DNA from: Rugosimonospora acidiphila
GTDB lineage: Bacteria > Actinomycetota > Actinomycetes > Mycobacteriales > Micromonosporaceae
NCBI RefSeq assembly: GCF_039543385.1
Contig: NZ_BAABJQ010000023.1
Span: forward strand, 83,974 to 147,973
Length of the DNA: 64,000 nucleotides
Reading direction: 5' to 3'
Shown here piece after piece: positions 19,355 to 27,515 of this stretch (position 1 is the stretch's first letter; the number at the start of each line of letters is the position of its first letter). The notes under the pieces are model-generated. The model was not told the DNA's origin. It made no database searches and was given only the letters and a program-made list of their open reading frames with translations. A program made the position numbers and the translations under genes.

Positions 19355-20562
19355 AAAGTCACCGTGTAGCCCGCCGAGCGCAGCGCGTTGACCAGGTGGT
19401 CGGACTGCTCCGACCCCCGGGTCTCCACCGACAGATCGACCTCGACCTCGCCCAGGCGCAGCCGGGGATCACGGCGCTGGTGCTCCACACTGACGACGTT
19501 GGCACCCTGCTCGGCGATCTGACCGAGCAGGAGTGCCAGCTGGCCGGGGCGGTCCACGCACCGGACCGTGAACCGCAGGTGCCGGCCGGCCGCCACCAGC
19601 CCGTGCTCCAGCACGCGGAGGATCAGTAGCGGGTCCATGTTGCCGCCGGACAATACCGCCACGACCGGGGTCTCCACCTTGATCACCCCTGCCATCAGGG
19701 CCGCGACCCCCACCCCGCCGGCCGGCTCCACCACCGTCTTGCAGCGCTCCATCAACATCAGCAGGGCGCGAGAAATGTCCTCGTCGGAGACCGTGACGAT
19801 TTCGTCGACCAGCTTGCTGACGTGGGCGAAGGTGAGTTCGCCCGGCGTACCGACCGCGATGCCGTCGGCGATCGTCGCGAACCGGGGCAGCCGGACCGGG
19901 TGCCCGGCGCTCAGCGAGGGCGGGTAGGCCGCCGCCCCGGCCGCCTGGACACCGATCACCCGGATGTCCGGCCGCAGCGCCTTGGCGGCCACCGCGATGC
20001 CCGAGATCAGCCCGCCGCCGCCGACCCCGGTCACGATCGTCTTCACGTCCGGGCACTGCTCGAGGATCTCCAGCGCGACGGTGCCCTGCCCCGCGATCAC
20101 GTCCGGGTGGTCGAACGGGTGGATGAACACCGCACCGGCGGCCCGGGCGTACTCCTGCGCCGCCAGCAGCGACTCGTCCACCGTCGTACCGACCAGGCGC
20201 ACCTCGGCGCCGTACCCCTTGGTGGCCGACACCTTCGGCAGCGGGGCACCGACCGGCATGAACACAGTCGCGCTGGTACCCAGCAGCCCGGCGGCCAGGG
20301 CGACCCCCTGCGCATGGTTGCCGGCGCTGGCCGCCACCACGCCGGCGGCCCGCTCCCCCGGGCTGAGCCGGGCGATCCGGGTGTACGCGCCGCGCACCTT
20401 GTACGAGCCGGCACGCTGCACGTTCTCGTACTTGAGCCACGCCGGCCCGGACAGCTTGGCGGTCAGCTGACGGCACGGCTCCAGCGGCGTCCGGCGGACC
20501 ACGCCGGCCAACAGCTTCCGCGCCCGCTCCACGTCTTCGATGGTCACCAGGTCCAGCGTCAT
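19345..20562 (-). CDS. ilvA: Threonine ammonia-lyase with ACT domain
   Basis: A 405-residue PLP enzyme that deaminates threonine to 2-oxobutanoate, the first step of isoleucine synthesis. The PLP lysine is in AGSYKVRGAYTR, the substrate loop is ASAGNHAQG, and the phosphate-binding glycine loop is TGVGGGGLISG. The last 80 residues form one ACT domain (RCVDRPGQLALLLGQIAEQG), so this is the medium-length form with one regulatory domain rather than the 510-residue type with two. The ATG at 20562 is supported by a purine-rich stretch and by homology. The open frame continues upstream without a coding signature. Confidence 0.93.
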   Translation of the reverse strand: MTLDLVTIEDVERARKLLAGVVRRTPLEPCRQLTAKLSGPAWLKYENVQRAGSYKVRGAYTRIARLSPGERAAGVVAASAGNHAQGVALAAGLLGTSATVFMPVGAPLPKVSATKGYGAEVRLVGTTVDESLLAAQEYARAAGAVFIHPFDHPDVIAGQGTVALEILEQCPDVKTIVTGVGGGGLISGIAVAAKALRPDIRVIGVQAAGAAAYPPSLSAGHPVRLPRFATIADGIAVGTPGELTFAHVSKLVDEIVTVSDEDISRALLMLMERCKTVVEPAGGVGVAALMAGVIKVETPVVAVLSGGNMDPLLILRVLEHGLVAAGRHLRFTVRCVDRPGQLALLLGQIAEQGANVVSVEHQRRDPRLRLGEVEVDLSVETRGSEQSDHLVNALRSAGYTVTFGG

Positions 20563-20673
20563 GGCCAGATCCTCGCACCCGCCTCCGGCCGGACCCTCAT
20601 CGATCTGGCGTGACATGCGGCTCAGGGCTCGTGATGAGCGCGAACAACGGGACAGGGGCCTAGGATCGACGGC

Positions 20674-21201
20674 GTGTACAAACTCATCGTGACGCTGCAC
20701 GTGCTGGCGGCGGTCCTGCTCATCGGGCCGTTCACGCTGGCGGCCTTCCTCGGCTACCGGGCGATCCGGCGGCACGATGCCGACAACACCCGTTGGGCCG
20801 GCCGGATCCTGGCGCGCTTCGGGCTCGGCTCGCTGCTGGTGGCGCTGCTCGGCGTCGGCGCGTTGTCCAGTTCGGACCGTTACACGTTCCGGACCCCGTG
20901 GGTGATCATTTCGCTGACGCTGTACGTCATCACCATGGGCCTGGCCACCGGCTACACGGTGCCGGCCATCCGCCGGGCCGCCTCGATGATCGAACAGAGC
21001 GTGCCGGAGCGGCTGTCCGCCCCGGGCACCGGCGAGCCGAACAAGAGCGAGGAAGAGGCCTCGCCGCTGCCGCCCGCCGAGCTGGCCACCAAGCAGCGCC
21101 TGGACGCCGTCGCGGGCCGGATCGCCGGCTCCGGCGGGCTCGTCCTGCTGCTGATAGTGGTGATCACGATCCTGATGGTCACCCGGCCGTTCGGTCGGTA
21201 G
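20674..21201 (+). CDS. DUF2269 family integral membrane protein
   Basis: A 175-residue protein with four hydrophobic segments: about 3-25, 49-66, 74-95 and 153-170. The N-terminal YKLIVTLHVLAAVLLIGPF has the helix-borne histidine typical of DUF2269 proteins. A charged cytoplasmic loop lies between helices 3 and 4. The GTG at 20674 gives the family N-terminus. The gene is divergent from ilvA. Its last 23 bp overlap the amidase gene tail to tail. Function is unknown. Confidence 0.85.
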   Translation: MYKLIVTLHVLAAVLLIGPFTLAAFLGYRAIRRHDADNTRWAGRILARFGLGSLLVALLGVGALSSSDRYTFRTPWVIISLTLYVITMGLATGYTVPAIRRAASMIEQSVPERLSAPGTGEPNKSEEEASPLPPAELATKQRLDAVAGRIAGSGGLVLLLIVVITILMVTRPFGR

Positions 21202-22588
21202 CCGGGGTGGCGGACTCGCGCCGCGGCCACCCGGGCGCGTGCCGCAGCCAGGGCGACGCCTGCTCCAGCTGGCCGGCCAGGCCCAGCAGAGTCAGCTCAC
21301 TGCCGGGCGGTCCGACCAGCTGAACCGCGACCGGCAGCCCGTCCGGGCGTACCCCCATCGGCACCACCACGGCCGGCAGACCCGCGAGGTTCCACGGCGC
21401 CGCGAACGGCGCGTACCGCACCGAGGTCAGCAGGTTGCTGCGCCACGGCCGCTCGCGCCAGTCCTCGGCGGGCGGCGGCGAGCCGGCCAGCGCCGGGGTG
21501 AGCAGGGCGTCGTAACCGCCGGCGAACCACTGCTCACACTGCGCGCGCCAATCCTCGCGGTCGCGGTCCCGAACCAGGCCGCGCCGCTGCACCCAGCCGC
21601 CGATCGCCACGTGCCGGCGGGTACGCGGCTGTAGCGCCGCCACGTCCAGGCCGGCCTCGGTCACGTCCCGGTGGGCCGCCGCGAACCAGGTCGCCAATCC
21701 GCGCAGCCCCAGCCGGGTCGAGTACGGCGGGCTGGCCTCCACGGTCTCGTGCCCGGCACCGGTCAACAGCCGGGCCGCCGAGGCGAGCGCGGCACGGGCC
21801 GGCTGATCGGCCCCCGCACCCAGGACCGGGCTGCGTGCGCTGACCGCGACGCGCAGGTGGGTCGGCTCGGTGAGCCGGGGCGGCTGCCATCCGGCCAGCA
21901 CCGCCAGCCCGACCGTCGCGTCGGCCACCGTGGTGGCGAGGATGCCGTGCTCCGCCAGGCCGAACCAGTCGCCGGCCGACATCTGCGCTGGTACCACGCC
22001 GCGCCCGGGCTTGATGCCCACCAGCCCGCAGCACGCGGCGGGGATCCGCACCGAACCCAGGCCGTCGTTGCCGTGCGCGATGGGTACCAGCCCCGCGGCC
22101 ACCGCCGCCGCGGCGCCGCCGGAGGAGCCGCCGGGCGTCCGGTCGGTGCGCCACGGGTTGCGGGTCACCGCCGTCTCGTCGTCGGTCATCGGCCAGAGCC
22201 CCAGCTCCGGCATGCGGCTGGTGGCGACCACGACGGCGCCCGCACCACGCAGCCGCCGGACCACCTCGTGATCGGTCTCGGCGACCGCTCCCCGCACCGT
22301 GGCCGAGCCGCCCCACGTGGGCAACCCGGCCACGGCGGTGTTCTCCTTGACCGCGATCGGGACTCCGGCCAGCGGCAGCTCGCCCAGGTCCTCCTGCTCG
22401 TCGACCGCCTCGGCCTCGGCCACCGCCTCGGGGCGCAGCACCCGGAACGCGTTGACCACCGGTTGCTGGGCGCGGATGTAGTCGAGATGGTCGGCGAGTA
22501 CCTGAGTCGCGGAGGTATCACCCCGCCGCACCGCCCGGGAGATCTCCTTGGCCGTGGCACCCACCCAGCTGCCCGATTCGTTCCACAT
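21179..22588 (-). CDS. Amidase (amidase signature family)
   Basis: A 469-residue hydrolase of amide bonds, substrate unknown. The Ser-cisSer-Lys triad is visible as Lys81 (PIAVKENTAV), Ser155 (TPGGSSGGAAAAVA) and Ser179 (GNDGLGSVRIPAACCGLVG). These motifs match the amidase signature family that includes GatA, but it lacks the GatB/GatC context, so it is not the tRNA amidotransferase. No signal peptide is seen, so it is cytoplasmic. It begins MWNESGSWVGATAKEI. It stands alone between the DUF2269 gene and metB. Confidence 0.9.
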   Translation of the reverse strand: MWNESGSWVGATAKEISRAVRRGDTSATQVLADHLDYIRAQQPVVNAFRVLRPEAVAEAEAVDEQEDLGELPLAGVPIAVKENTAVAGLPTWGGSATVRGAVAETDHEVVRRLRGAGAVVVATSRMPELGLWPMTDDETAVTRNPWRTDRTPGGSSGGAAAAVAAGLVPIAHGNDGLGSVRIPAACCGLVGIKPGRGVVPAQMSAGDWFGLAEHGILATTVADATVGLAVLAGWQPPRLTEPTHLRVAVSARSPVLGAGADQPARAALASAARLLTGAGHETVEASPPYSTRLGLRGLATWFAAAHRDVTEAGLDVAALQPRTRRHVAIGGWVQRRGLVRDRDREDWRAQCEQWFAGGYDALLTPALAGSPPPAEDWRERPWRSNLLTSVRYAPFAAPWNLAGLPAVVVPMGVRPDGLPVAVQLVGPPGSELTLLGLAGQLEQASPWLRHAPGWPRRESATPATDRTAG

Positions 22589-22648
22589 GGCAACCTCCGG
22601 CGGCGTTAGCGCGACCCGGCGAGTGGGCCGGACCGGTTTTGGCGAGTC

Positions 22649-23785
22649 TCAGGCGAGCGCTTGCTCCAGGTCCGCGAGCAGATCATCCACCGTCTCGATA
22701 CCAACAGACAAGCGGACCAGGTCACCCGGCACCTCCAGCGCGGACCCGGCCGCGCTGGCGTGGGTCATCCGACCAGGATGCTCGATAAGCGACTCAACTC
22801 CACCCAGCGACTCGCCGAGAGTGAACAACCGTGCGCGGTTGCACACGGCGATGGCCGCTCGCTCGTCGGCGACCCGGAAGCTGACCATACCGCCGAACCG
22901 GCGCATCTGCTTGGTCGCCGTCTCGTGGCCGGGGTGCTCGGGCAGGCCGGGGTACAGCACCGAGGTCACCCTCGGGTGCCTGCTCAGGTACTCGGCGACC
23001 CGCTCGGCGTTGTCGCAGTGCCGCTCCATCCGCACCGCCAGGGTCCGCAGGCCGCGCAGGGTCAGCCAGGCGTCGAACGGTCCGCCGACGGCGCCCATCG
23101 CGTTCTGGTGGTACCGCAGCGAGGAGGCCAGGTCGTCGTCGTTGAGGATCAGCGCGCCACCGACCACATCGGAGTGCCCGCCCACGTACTTGGTGGTCGA
23201 GTGCACGACGACGTCGGCGCCCAGGGCCAACGGCTGCTGCAGGTACGGGCTGGCGAACGTGTTGTCGACCACCAGCAGCGCGTTGTTGTCGTGCGCGGCC
23301 TGGCTGAGCGCGGCGATGTCGGCGATACCGAGCAGCGGGTTGGTCGGCGTCTCGACCCAGACGATCCTGGTGTTGTCCTGGAAGGCGGCGCGGGCGTCAT
23401 CCACATTGGACAAATGGGCCGGAGTGAAGGAAAGCCCCCACCGCTCGGCGACCTTGGAGAAGAGGCGGAAGGTGCCGCCATAGGCGTCGTTCGGGATCAC
23501 GACGTGATCGCCCGGCCGGCAGACGGTGCGCAGCAGGGTGTCCTCGGCGGCCATCCCGCTGGCGAAGGCGAGCCCGACCCTGCCGCCCTCAAGGGCGGCG
23601 AGGCAGTCCTGCAGCGCGTCGCGGGTGGGGTTGGTGGTGCGGGAGTATTCGTATCCGAGGCGGGGAGCCCCGACGGCGTCCTGTGCGTAGGTCGAGGTCT
23701 GGAAGATCGGCGGTACGACCGCGCCGGTGCGCGGATCGGGCTCCTGGCCGGCGTGAATGGCCAGGGTGTCGAAGCCGTAGGTCAT
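22649..23785 (-). CDS. metB: Cystathionine gamma-synthase
   Basis: A 378-residue PLP enzyme of trans-sulfuration. The typical reaction joins an activated homoserine and cysteine to give cystathionine. It has the Cys/Met-metabolism signatures YEYSRTTNPTRDALQ and VVHSTTKYVGGHSDVVGG with the PLP lysine. The start MTYGFDTLAIHAGQ matches actinobacterial MetB, so 23785 is preferred over an upstream ATG at 23824. No clear ribosome site precedes it, so the transcript may be leaderless. Cystathionine beta-synthase at 36.1 kb is the partner for the reverse pathway. A gamma-lyase role cannot be excluded. Confidence 0.9.
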   Translation of the reverse strand: MTYGFDTLAIHAGQEPDPRTGAVVPPIFQTSTYAQDAVGAPRLGYEYSRTTNPTRDALQDCLAALEGGRVGLAFASGMAAEDTLLRTVCRPGDHVVIPNDAYGGTFRLFSKVAERWGLSFTPAHLSNVDDARAAFQDNTRIVWVETPTNPLLGIADIAALSQAAHDNNALLVVDNTFASPYLQQPLALGADVVVHSTTKYVGGHSDVVGGALILNDDDLASSLRYHQNAMGAVGGPFDAWLTLRGLRTLAVRMERHCDNAERVAEYLSRHPRVTSVLYPGLPEHPGHETATKQMRRFGGMVSFRVADERAAIAVCNRARLFTLGESLGGVESLIEHPGRMTHASAAGSALEVPGDLVRLSVGIETVDDLLADLEQALA

Positions 23786-23969
23786 TCTTGCGAGATTAGT
23801 GGTCGCCGCAGGAGCCGAGGACAAGACTCCACGGTCCGCGACCAGGACTTTTGGAAAGAAGGCCGGCCAGGGCGGCAGCGCCTTCGAAAAAGATCAGCGC
23901 TGCGGGGAGAACAGCCCCGGCGTCGCCGGCCGAGCGCTCGGCGGTGCGCGGAACCCGTAAGGTCGGGCC

Positions 23970-24389
23970 GTGGCTGACTGTGTGTTCTGTGGCATCGTCG
24001 CCGGCTCGGTCCCGGCGTTCATGGTCGCGTCCGAGGAGGCGGGGCTGGCCTTCCTGGATCTCCGGCCGGTCTTCCCCGGGCACACCCTGGTCATCCCGCG
24101 CCCCCACATCGAGACGCTGACCGACCTACCCCAAGAGTTCATATCGGGATATTTTGGACTGGTCCAGCGGGTGGCGGTCGCCGTGGAGCAGGGGATGGCC
24201 GGCGACGGGACCTTCGTCGCCATGAACAACAAGGTCAGCCAGAGCGTCCCGCACCTGCACACCCACGTGGTGCCGCGCCGCCGCAAGGACGGCCTACGCG
24301 GCTTCTTCTGGCCGCGCACGAAGTACGAATCGGATCTTGTGGCCACCGAGACCGCAGAGCGGATCAAGGCGGCGTTCACCGCCTTGTAA
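23970..24389 (+). CDS. HIT family protein
   Basis: A 139-residue nucleotide-binding hydrolase or transferase of the histidine-triad superfamily. The triad is PHLHTHVVPR (His95, His97, His99). Two cysteines near the N-terminus (CVFCGIVAG) are typical of the Hint branch. Length is normal. It starts with GTG at 23970. It may be co-transcribed with msrA, which begins 58 bp after its stop. Substrate is unknown. Confidence 0.92.
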   Translation: MADCVFCGIVAGSVPAFMVASEEAGLAFLDLRPVFPGHTLVIPRPHIETLTDLPQEFISGYFGLVQRVAVAVEQGMAGDGTFVAMNNKVSQSVPHLHTHVVPRRRKDGLRGFFWPRTKYESDLVATETAERIKAAFTAL

Positions 24390-24447
24390 GGGCGGAATAC
24401 CGGAGGCCCCGGCACGCTTGAACGTGGAGGCCGAAAGGAGCGCCAAA

Positions 24448-25116
24448 GTGTTTGCGCGTTACAAGAAGCTGAACCTGCCGACCACCGACCAGGCCCTGCC
24501 GGGCCGGGACTTCGAGACGCCGCTGCCGGCGCGCCACACGGTGCTGGACACGCCGCTGCGCGGGCCATGGCCGGCCGGAGCCCAGGTGGCCGTCTTCGGG
24601 ATGGGCTGTTTCTGGGGTGCCGAGCGGCTTTTCTGGCAGGTACCGGGAGTCATCTCGACCTCGGTCGGTTACGCGGGCGGGATCACGCCGAACCCGACGT
24701 ACGAAGAGGTGTGCTCGGGCCTGACGGGGCACGCCGAGGTGGTCGAGGTGGTCTACGACCCGACCAAGGTGGCCTACGCCGACCTGCTGAAGGTGTTCTG
24801 GGAGAACCACGACCCGACGCAGGGCATGCGCCAGGGCAACGACGTGGGTACGCAGTACCGGTCGACGATCTACACGACGACCGAGGAGCAACTGGCCGAG
24901 GCGCAGGCATCGCGGGACGCGTTCGCCCCGGTGGTGACGGCCGCCGGACACGGCGAGATCACCACCGAGATCCGGGAGCTGGGCTCGTACTACTACGCCG
25001 AGGACTACCACCAGCAGTACCTGTCGGACGCGAAGAACCCGTACGGGTACTGCAACCACGGACCGAACGGCATGACCTGCCCGGTCGGCGTGGCACGCGT
25101 GGGTTCCGCGCACTAA
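24448..25116 (+). CDS. msrA: Peptide-methionine (S)-S-oxide reductase
   Basis: A 222-residue enzyme that reduces methionine-S-sulfoxide in proteins and free methionine. The catalytic motif GMGCFWGAE carries Cys54. EDYHQQYL is the conserved substrate-pocket segment. The resolving cysteines are expected in the C-terminal tail (YGYCNHGPNGMTCP). The GTG at 24448 follows AAGGAG by about 7 nt; the open frame extends upstream into the HIT gene but lacks family similarity. Two degraded copies of its last 50-95 bp lie downstream at 25871 and 26877. A strong terminator follows. Confidence 0.95.
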   Translation: MFARYKKLNLPTTDQALPGRDFETPLPARHTVLDTPLRGPWPAGAQVAVFGMGCFWGAERLFWQVPGVISTSVGYAGGITPNPTYEEVCSGLTGHAEVVEVVYDPTKVAYADLLKVFWENHDPTQGMRQGNDVGTQYRSTIYTTTEEQLAEAQASRDAFAPVVTAAGHGEITTEIRELGSYYYAEDYHQQYLSDAKNPYGYCNHGPNGMTCPVGVARVGSAH

Positions 25117-25139
25117 CCGGTTCGGATCTTCTCAGCGGG

Positions 25140-25170
25140 CGAGGCCATCGGGTTTCCGATGGCCTCGTTT
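25140..25170 (+). terminator. Intrinsic terminator after msrA
   Basis: CGAGGCCATCGG (25140-25151) pairs perfectly with 25156-25167 across a GTTT loop and is followed by TTT. It begins 24 bp after the msrA stop. Confidence 0.9.
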
Positions 25171-25220
25171 GTCGCCGTGGGTCAGTGCAACATGATCGAC
25201 TGCCGGCAAGTGAGACTGCC

Positions 25221-25249
25221 CAGACTTCGCGCCACTTATTGGCTATACT
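25221..25249 (+). promoter_or_regulatory. Promoter of the toxin-antitoxin pair
   Basis: TATACT at 25244-25249 is a good -10 hexamer and ends 6 bp before the antitoxin ATG. A weak -35 (cagact, 25221-25226) lies 17 bp upstream. The transcript would begin at or next to the ATG, so the antitoxin mRNA is probably leaderless. Confidence 0.55.
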
Positions 25250-25255
25250 TCAAGC

Positions 25256-25540
25256 ATGACTGTTCTCCCCTTCACCGACGCCCGCAACCGGCTGTCCGAG
25301 CTGATCGACGAGGTGGCAAGGACGCACGAGCGAGTGGAGATCACCCGCCATGGCCATCCCGTCGCCGTACTCATGTCGGCCGACGACCTGGCCGCGCTTG
25401 AGGAGTCCCTGGAGGTGCTCGCCAGTCCGGAGGCCATGCGGCAGCTCGCCGAGTCCCGTGAGGCCATCAGCGCCGGCGACGTTCTCGACGCCGATGAACT
25501 CGCCACGCTCATCGCGAAGCGATCACGGCGCGCGAAGTGA
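25256..25540 (+). CDS. Type II antitoxin, Phd/YefM family
   Basis: A 94-residue antitoxin. The N-terminal Phd/YefM fold is visible in FTDARNRLSELIDEVARTHE and the strand VEITRHGHPVAVLMSADDLAAL, which binds operator DNA. The C-terminal half is charged and should wrap the toxin. The ATG at 25256 lies just after a -10 box. It overlaps the toxin gene by 4 bp (GTGA), the usual coupling for such pairs. Autoregulation is expected from the family. Confidence 0.92.
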   Translation: MTVLPFTDARNRLSELIDEVARTHERVEITRHGHPVAVLMSADDLAALEESLEVLASPEAMRQLAESREAISAGDVLDADELATLIAKRSRRAK

Positions 25541-25830
25541 CGGAATCCGGTCCCCTGCCCCGTTATCGGCTTCGGGTCGCTGGACCGGCGGCGCGGGCCC
25601 TGGCTGGCCGACTACCCGAGAAAGTCGCCACCGCGGTCTACGAGTTCATCACCACCACCCTGCTCGAGGACCCTCATCGCGTCGGAAAGCCCCTGTTTCT
25701 GCCGCCGTTCGAGGGCACCTGGTCGGCCAGACGCGGCACGTACCGGGTTCTCTACGAGGTCGATGATGAAGACCTCGTTGTCACCGTCACCGCGGTCGAA
25801 CACCGCGCCGACGCCTACCGGTCCCGCTGA
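25537..25830 (+). CDS. Type II toxin, RelE/ParE family
   Basis: A 97-residue basic protein with the RelE/ParE pattern: YRLRVAGPAARAL, then HRVGKPLFLPPFEGTWSARR, then GTYRVLYEVDDEDLVVTV. RelE-type members cut mRNA on the ribosome. Arg residues in ARRGTYRVLY and the C-terminal VEHRADAYRSR are in the expected places. It starts with GTG overlapping the antitoxin stop. The target is unproven. Confidence 0.9.
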   Translation: MTESGPLPRYRLRVAGPAARALAGRLPEKVATAVYEFITTTLLEDPHRVGKPLFLPPFEGTWSARRGTYRVLYEVDDEDLVVTVTAVEHRADAYRSR

Positions 25831-25870
25831 TCTAACCGATCACTCCTGTTTGCCCGACGGCGAACACTGC

Positions 25871-25966
25871 CACCAGCAGTACCTTTCGGACGCGAAGAAC
25901 CCGAACGGCTATTGCAACCACGGTCCGAACGGGATGACCCGCCCCGTCGACGTTGCCCGGATCTAG
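25871..25966 (+). pseudogene. Degraded copy of the msrA 3' end (first)
   Basis: These 96 bp translate as HQQYLSDAKNPNGYCNHGPN followed by GMTRPVDVARI and a stop. They match the last residues of MsrA at 25009-25098 with about a dozen base changes, and both copies keep the reading frame. There is no start or upstream MsrA domain. The resolving cysteine in GMTCP is arginine here. It lies 40 bp after the toxin gene. Confidence 0.85.
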
Positions 25967-26037
25967 CTCGGCCGGGGGTCCCCGGGACGAGGTCAGTCGC
26001 GCGGTCGCACGCGACAAATTCGGTGGCGTCGGTGGTC

Positions 26038-26796
26038 ATGCCGACGATAATCGCGGACGTGGATGAGGTCGCGGTCGTCGTCGCCCACAACGAGCGCGCA
26101 ACCTTGCGCGTCGGCGATGTGTTTCTGAAGATCGACGCTGATCAGAGGCGCACCGACGTCGAGGTTGAGGCGATGGCGATGTCGCCGATCCCGACTCCGG
26201 ACGTCCTGTGGCGCAAGCCGCCCGTCCTCGCGCTCGCCGCCCTCCCGGGGACGGCACTCGGCCGCCTCGGCGAGCCGTCGACCGCGTCATCGACGGCGTG
26301 GGCCGCGGCGGGCGCCGCCATAAGGAGGCTGCACGACGCGCCGCTTCCGCCGTGGCCCGGGAGGAGCCTTGACGAGATGGCACTGCGCCTTGACGGCGAA
26401 TGCGAGTGGCTCGTCACAAACGGCGTCCTTCCCACCGACCTGATCACCCGCAACCGCCGGCTTGCCGAGGCCGCACTCCGGCCGTGGACGCCAGTGTTCA
26501 CGCACGGCGACCTGCAGGTCGACCACGTGTTCGTCGATGGTGACCAGATCACGGGCGTGATCGACTGGTCCGAGGCGGCCCAAGGCGATGCCCTGTACGA
26601 CCTCGCCATCATGACGCTAGGACACGGGGAGCAGCTCGGCCACGTCGTCGCCGGCTACGGCATCGAAGTCGACCTCGACGTGATCCGCGCGTGGTGGTCC
26701 TGGCGAAGCCTGGTGGTCATCCGGTGGCTGGTCGAGCACGGCTTCGACCCGTTCTCGCCAGGCTGCGAGGTCGACGTCCTCAGATCCCAGCTGTGA
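26038..26796 (+). CDS. Aminoglycoside phosphotransferase (APH)-fold kinase
   Basis: A 252-residue protein of the APH/choline-kinase superfamily. The catalytic loop reads HGDLQVDHVFVDGDQ, with the catalytic aspartate present but His where the metal-binding Asn is usual. The metal-binding aspartate is in GVIDWSEAAQGD. The N-lobe is short (RVGDVFLKIDAD contains the likely ATP lysine). The ATG at 26038 gives this N-terminus, although the frame is open upstream through the msrA remnant. It could phosphorylate an antibiotic or a metabolite; sequence does not decide. It lies between two msrA 3' remnants, suggesting it arrived by transfer. Confidence 0.8.
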   Translation: MPTIIADVDEVAVVVAHNERATLRVGDVFLKIDADQRRTDVEVEAMAMSPIPTPDVLWRKPPVLALAALPGTALGRLGEPSTASSTAWAAAGAAIRRLHDAPLPPWPGRSLDEMALRLDGECEWLVTNGVLPTDLITRNRRLAEAALRPWTPVFTHGDLQVDHVFVDGDQITGVIDWSEAAQGDALYDLAIMTLGHGEQLGHVVAGYGIEVDLDVIRAWWSWRSLVVIRWLVEHGFDPFSPGCEVDVLRSQL

Positions 26797-26876
26797 GGCT
26801 GCACGAGCTGGACGGCCACGAGCGCTGGCTCCACCGCATCGAGCGGGCGCCGAAGTACCGCACCGGTGCCAGGGTT

Positions 26877-26930
26877 GAGAACCCGTACGGGTACTGCGAC
26901 CACGGCCCGAACGGCATGACCTGCCCGTCG
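26877..26930 (+). pseudogene. Degraded copy of the msrA 3' end (second)
   Basis: About 54 bp translate as ENPYGYCDHGPNGMTCPSE and are closer to the intact msrA (25051-25083) than the first remnant is. The sequence before it is unrelated to msrA. It lies 80 bp after the phosphotransferase gene. Confidence 0.8.
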
Positions 26931-26984
26931 GAATCGCCCGCACGACGTCCGCCACGCACTGACGCCGCACGAGCCCGACCATAC

Positions 26985-27338
26985 TCAGCTGGGCTGCCAC
27001 AGCTCCACCCGATTGCCCTCAGGATCGGTGACCCAGCCGAATCGACCGACACCCTCCATGTCCTGAGTCTCGTCGGCCACGTCCGCTCCCTTGGCGCGTA
27101 GTTGCGCGAGCATCGCATCCAGGTCGCGGACACGGAAGTTGAGCATGGTCTGCTGGGCGCGGGAGCCGAAGTACTCGGTCTCGGACTCGAACGTCGCGAA
27201 CACGGTCACCCCGGCTTCCTGTTGCCACAGTCCGTTTTCATCGGCGTCGAGGCCCAGGCAATCGCGGTACCACGCACCCAGCACCACCGGGTCTGCGGCC
27301 CGCATGAAATAGCCACCAACTCCAAGCACACGTTCCAT
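26985..27338 (-). CDS. VOC family (glyoxalase/bleomycin-resistance fold) protein
   Basis: A 117-residue protein with the beta-alpha-beta-beta-beta repeat of the vicinal-oxygen-chelate fold: the N-terminal half begins GVGGYFMRAADPVVLGAWY and the second half ends FGWVTDPEGNRVELWQP, with the conserved metal-binding glutamate. The ATG at 27338 begins MERVLGVGGYF, preceded by AGGA. Members include glyoxalases, dioxygenases and resistance proteins; no particular reaction is implied. Confidence 0.85.
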   Translation of the reverse strand: MERVLGVGGYFMRAADPVVLGAWYRDCLGLDADENGLWQQEAGVTVFATFESETEYFGSRAQQTMLNFRVRDLDAMLAQLRAKGADVADETQDMEGVGRFGWVTDPEGNRVELWQPS

Positions 27339-27448
27339 GCCGCCATCCTGCACCGATACGTCACGGACCGAGTCGGCTTCGACACCGGCCGTTGAGTTGA
27401 GGCGCGCGATGGTACGCGGGGCTCATCCGCCGCCCGGTGGTCGATCGT

Positions 27449-27454
27449 TATGAT
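27449..27454 (+). promoter_or_regulatory. Putative -10 box of the secreted repeat protein gene
   Basis: TATGAT lies 61 bp upstream of the GTG at 27516. No convincing -35 was seen 17 bp further upstream. Confidence 0.35.
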
Positions 27455-27515
27455 CAACTCCGCTGCGGCCCGGATCGCCTGAGGGTCCGCCATCGTCGTG
27501 ATCCGAGGAGACTAC

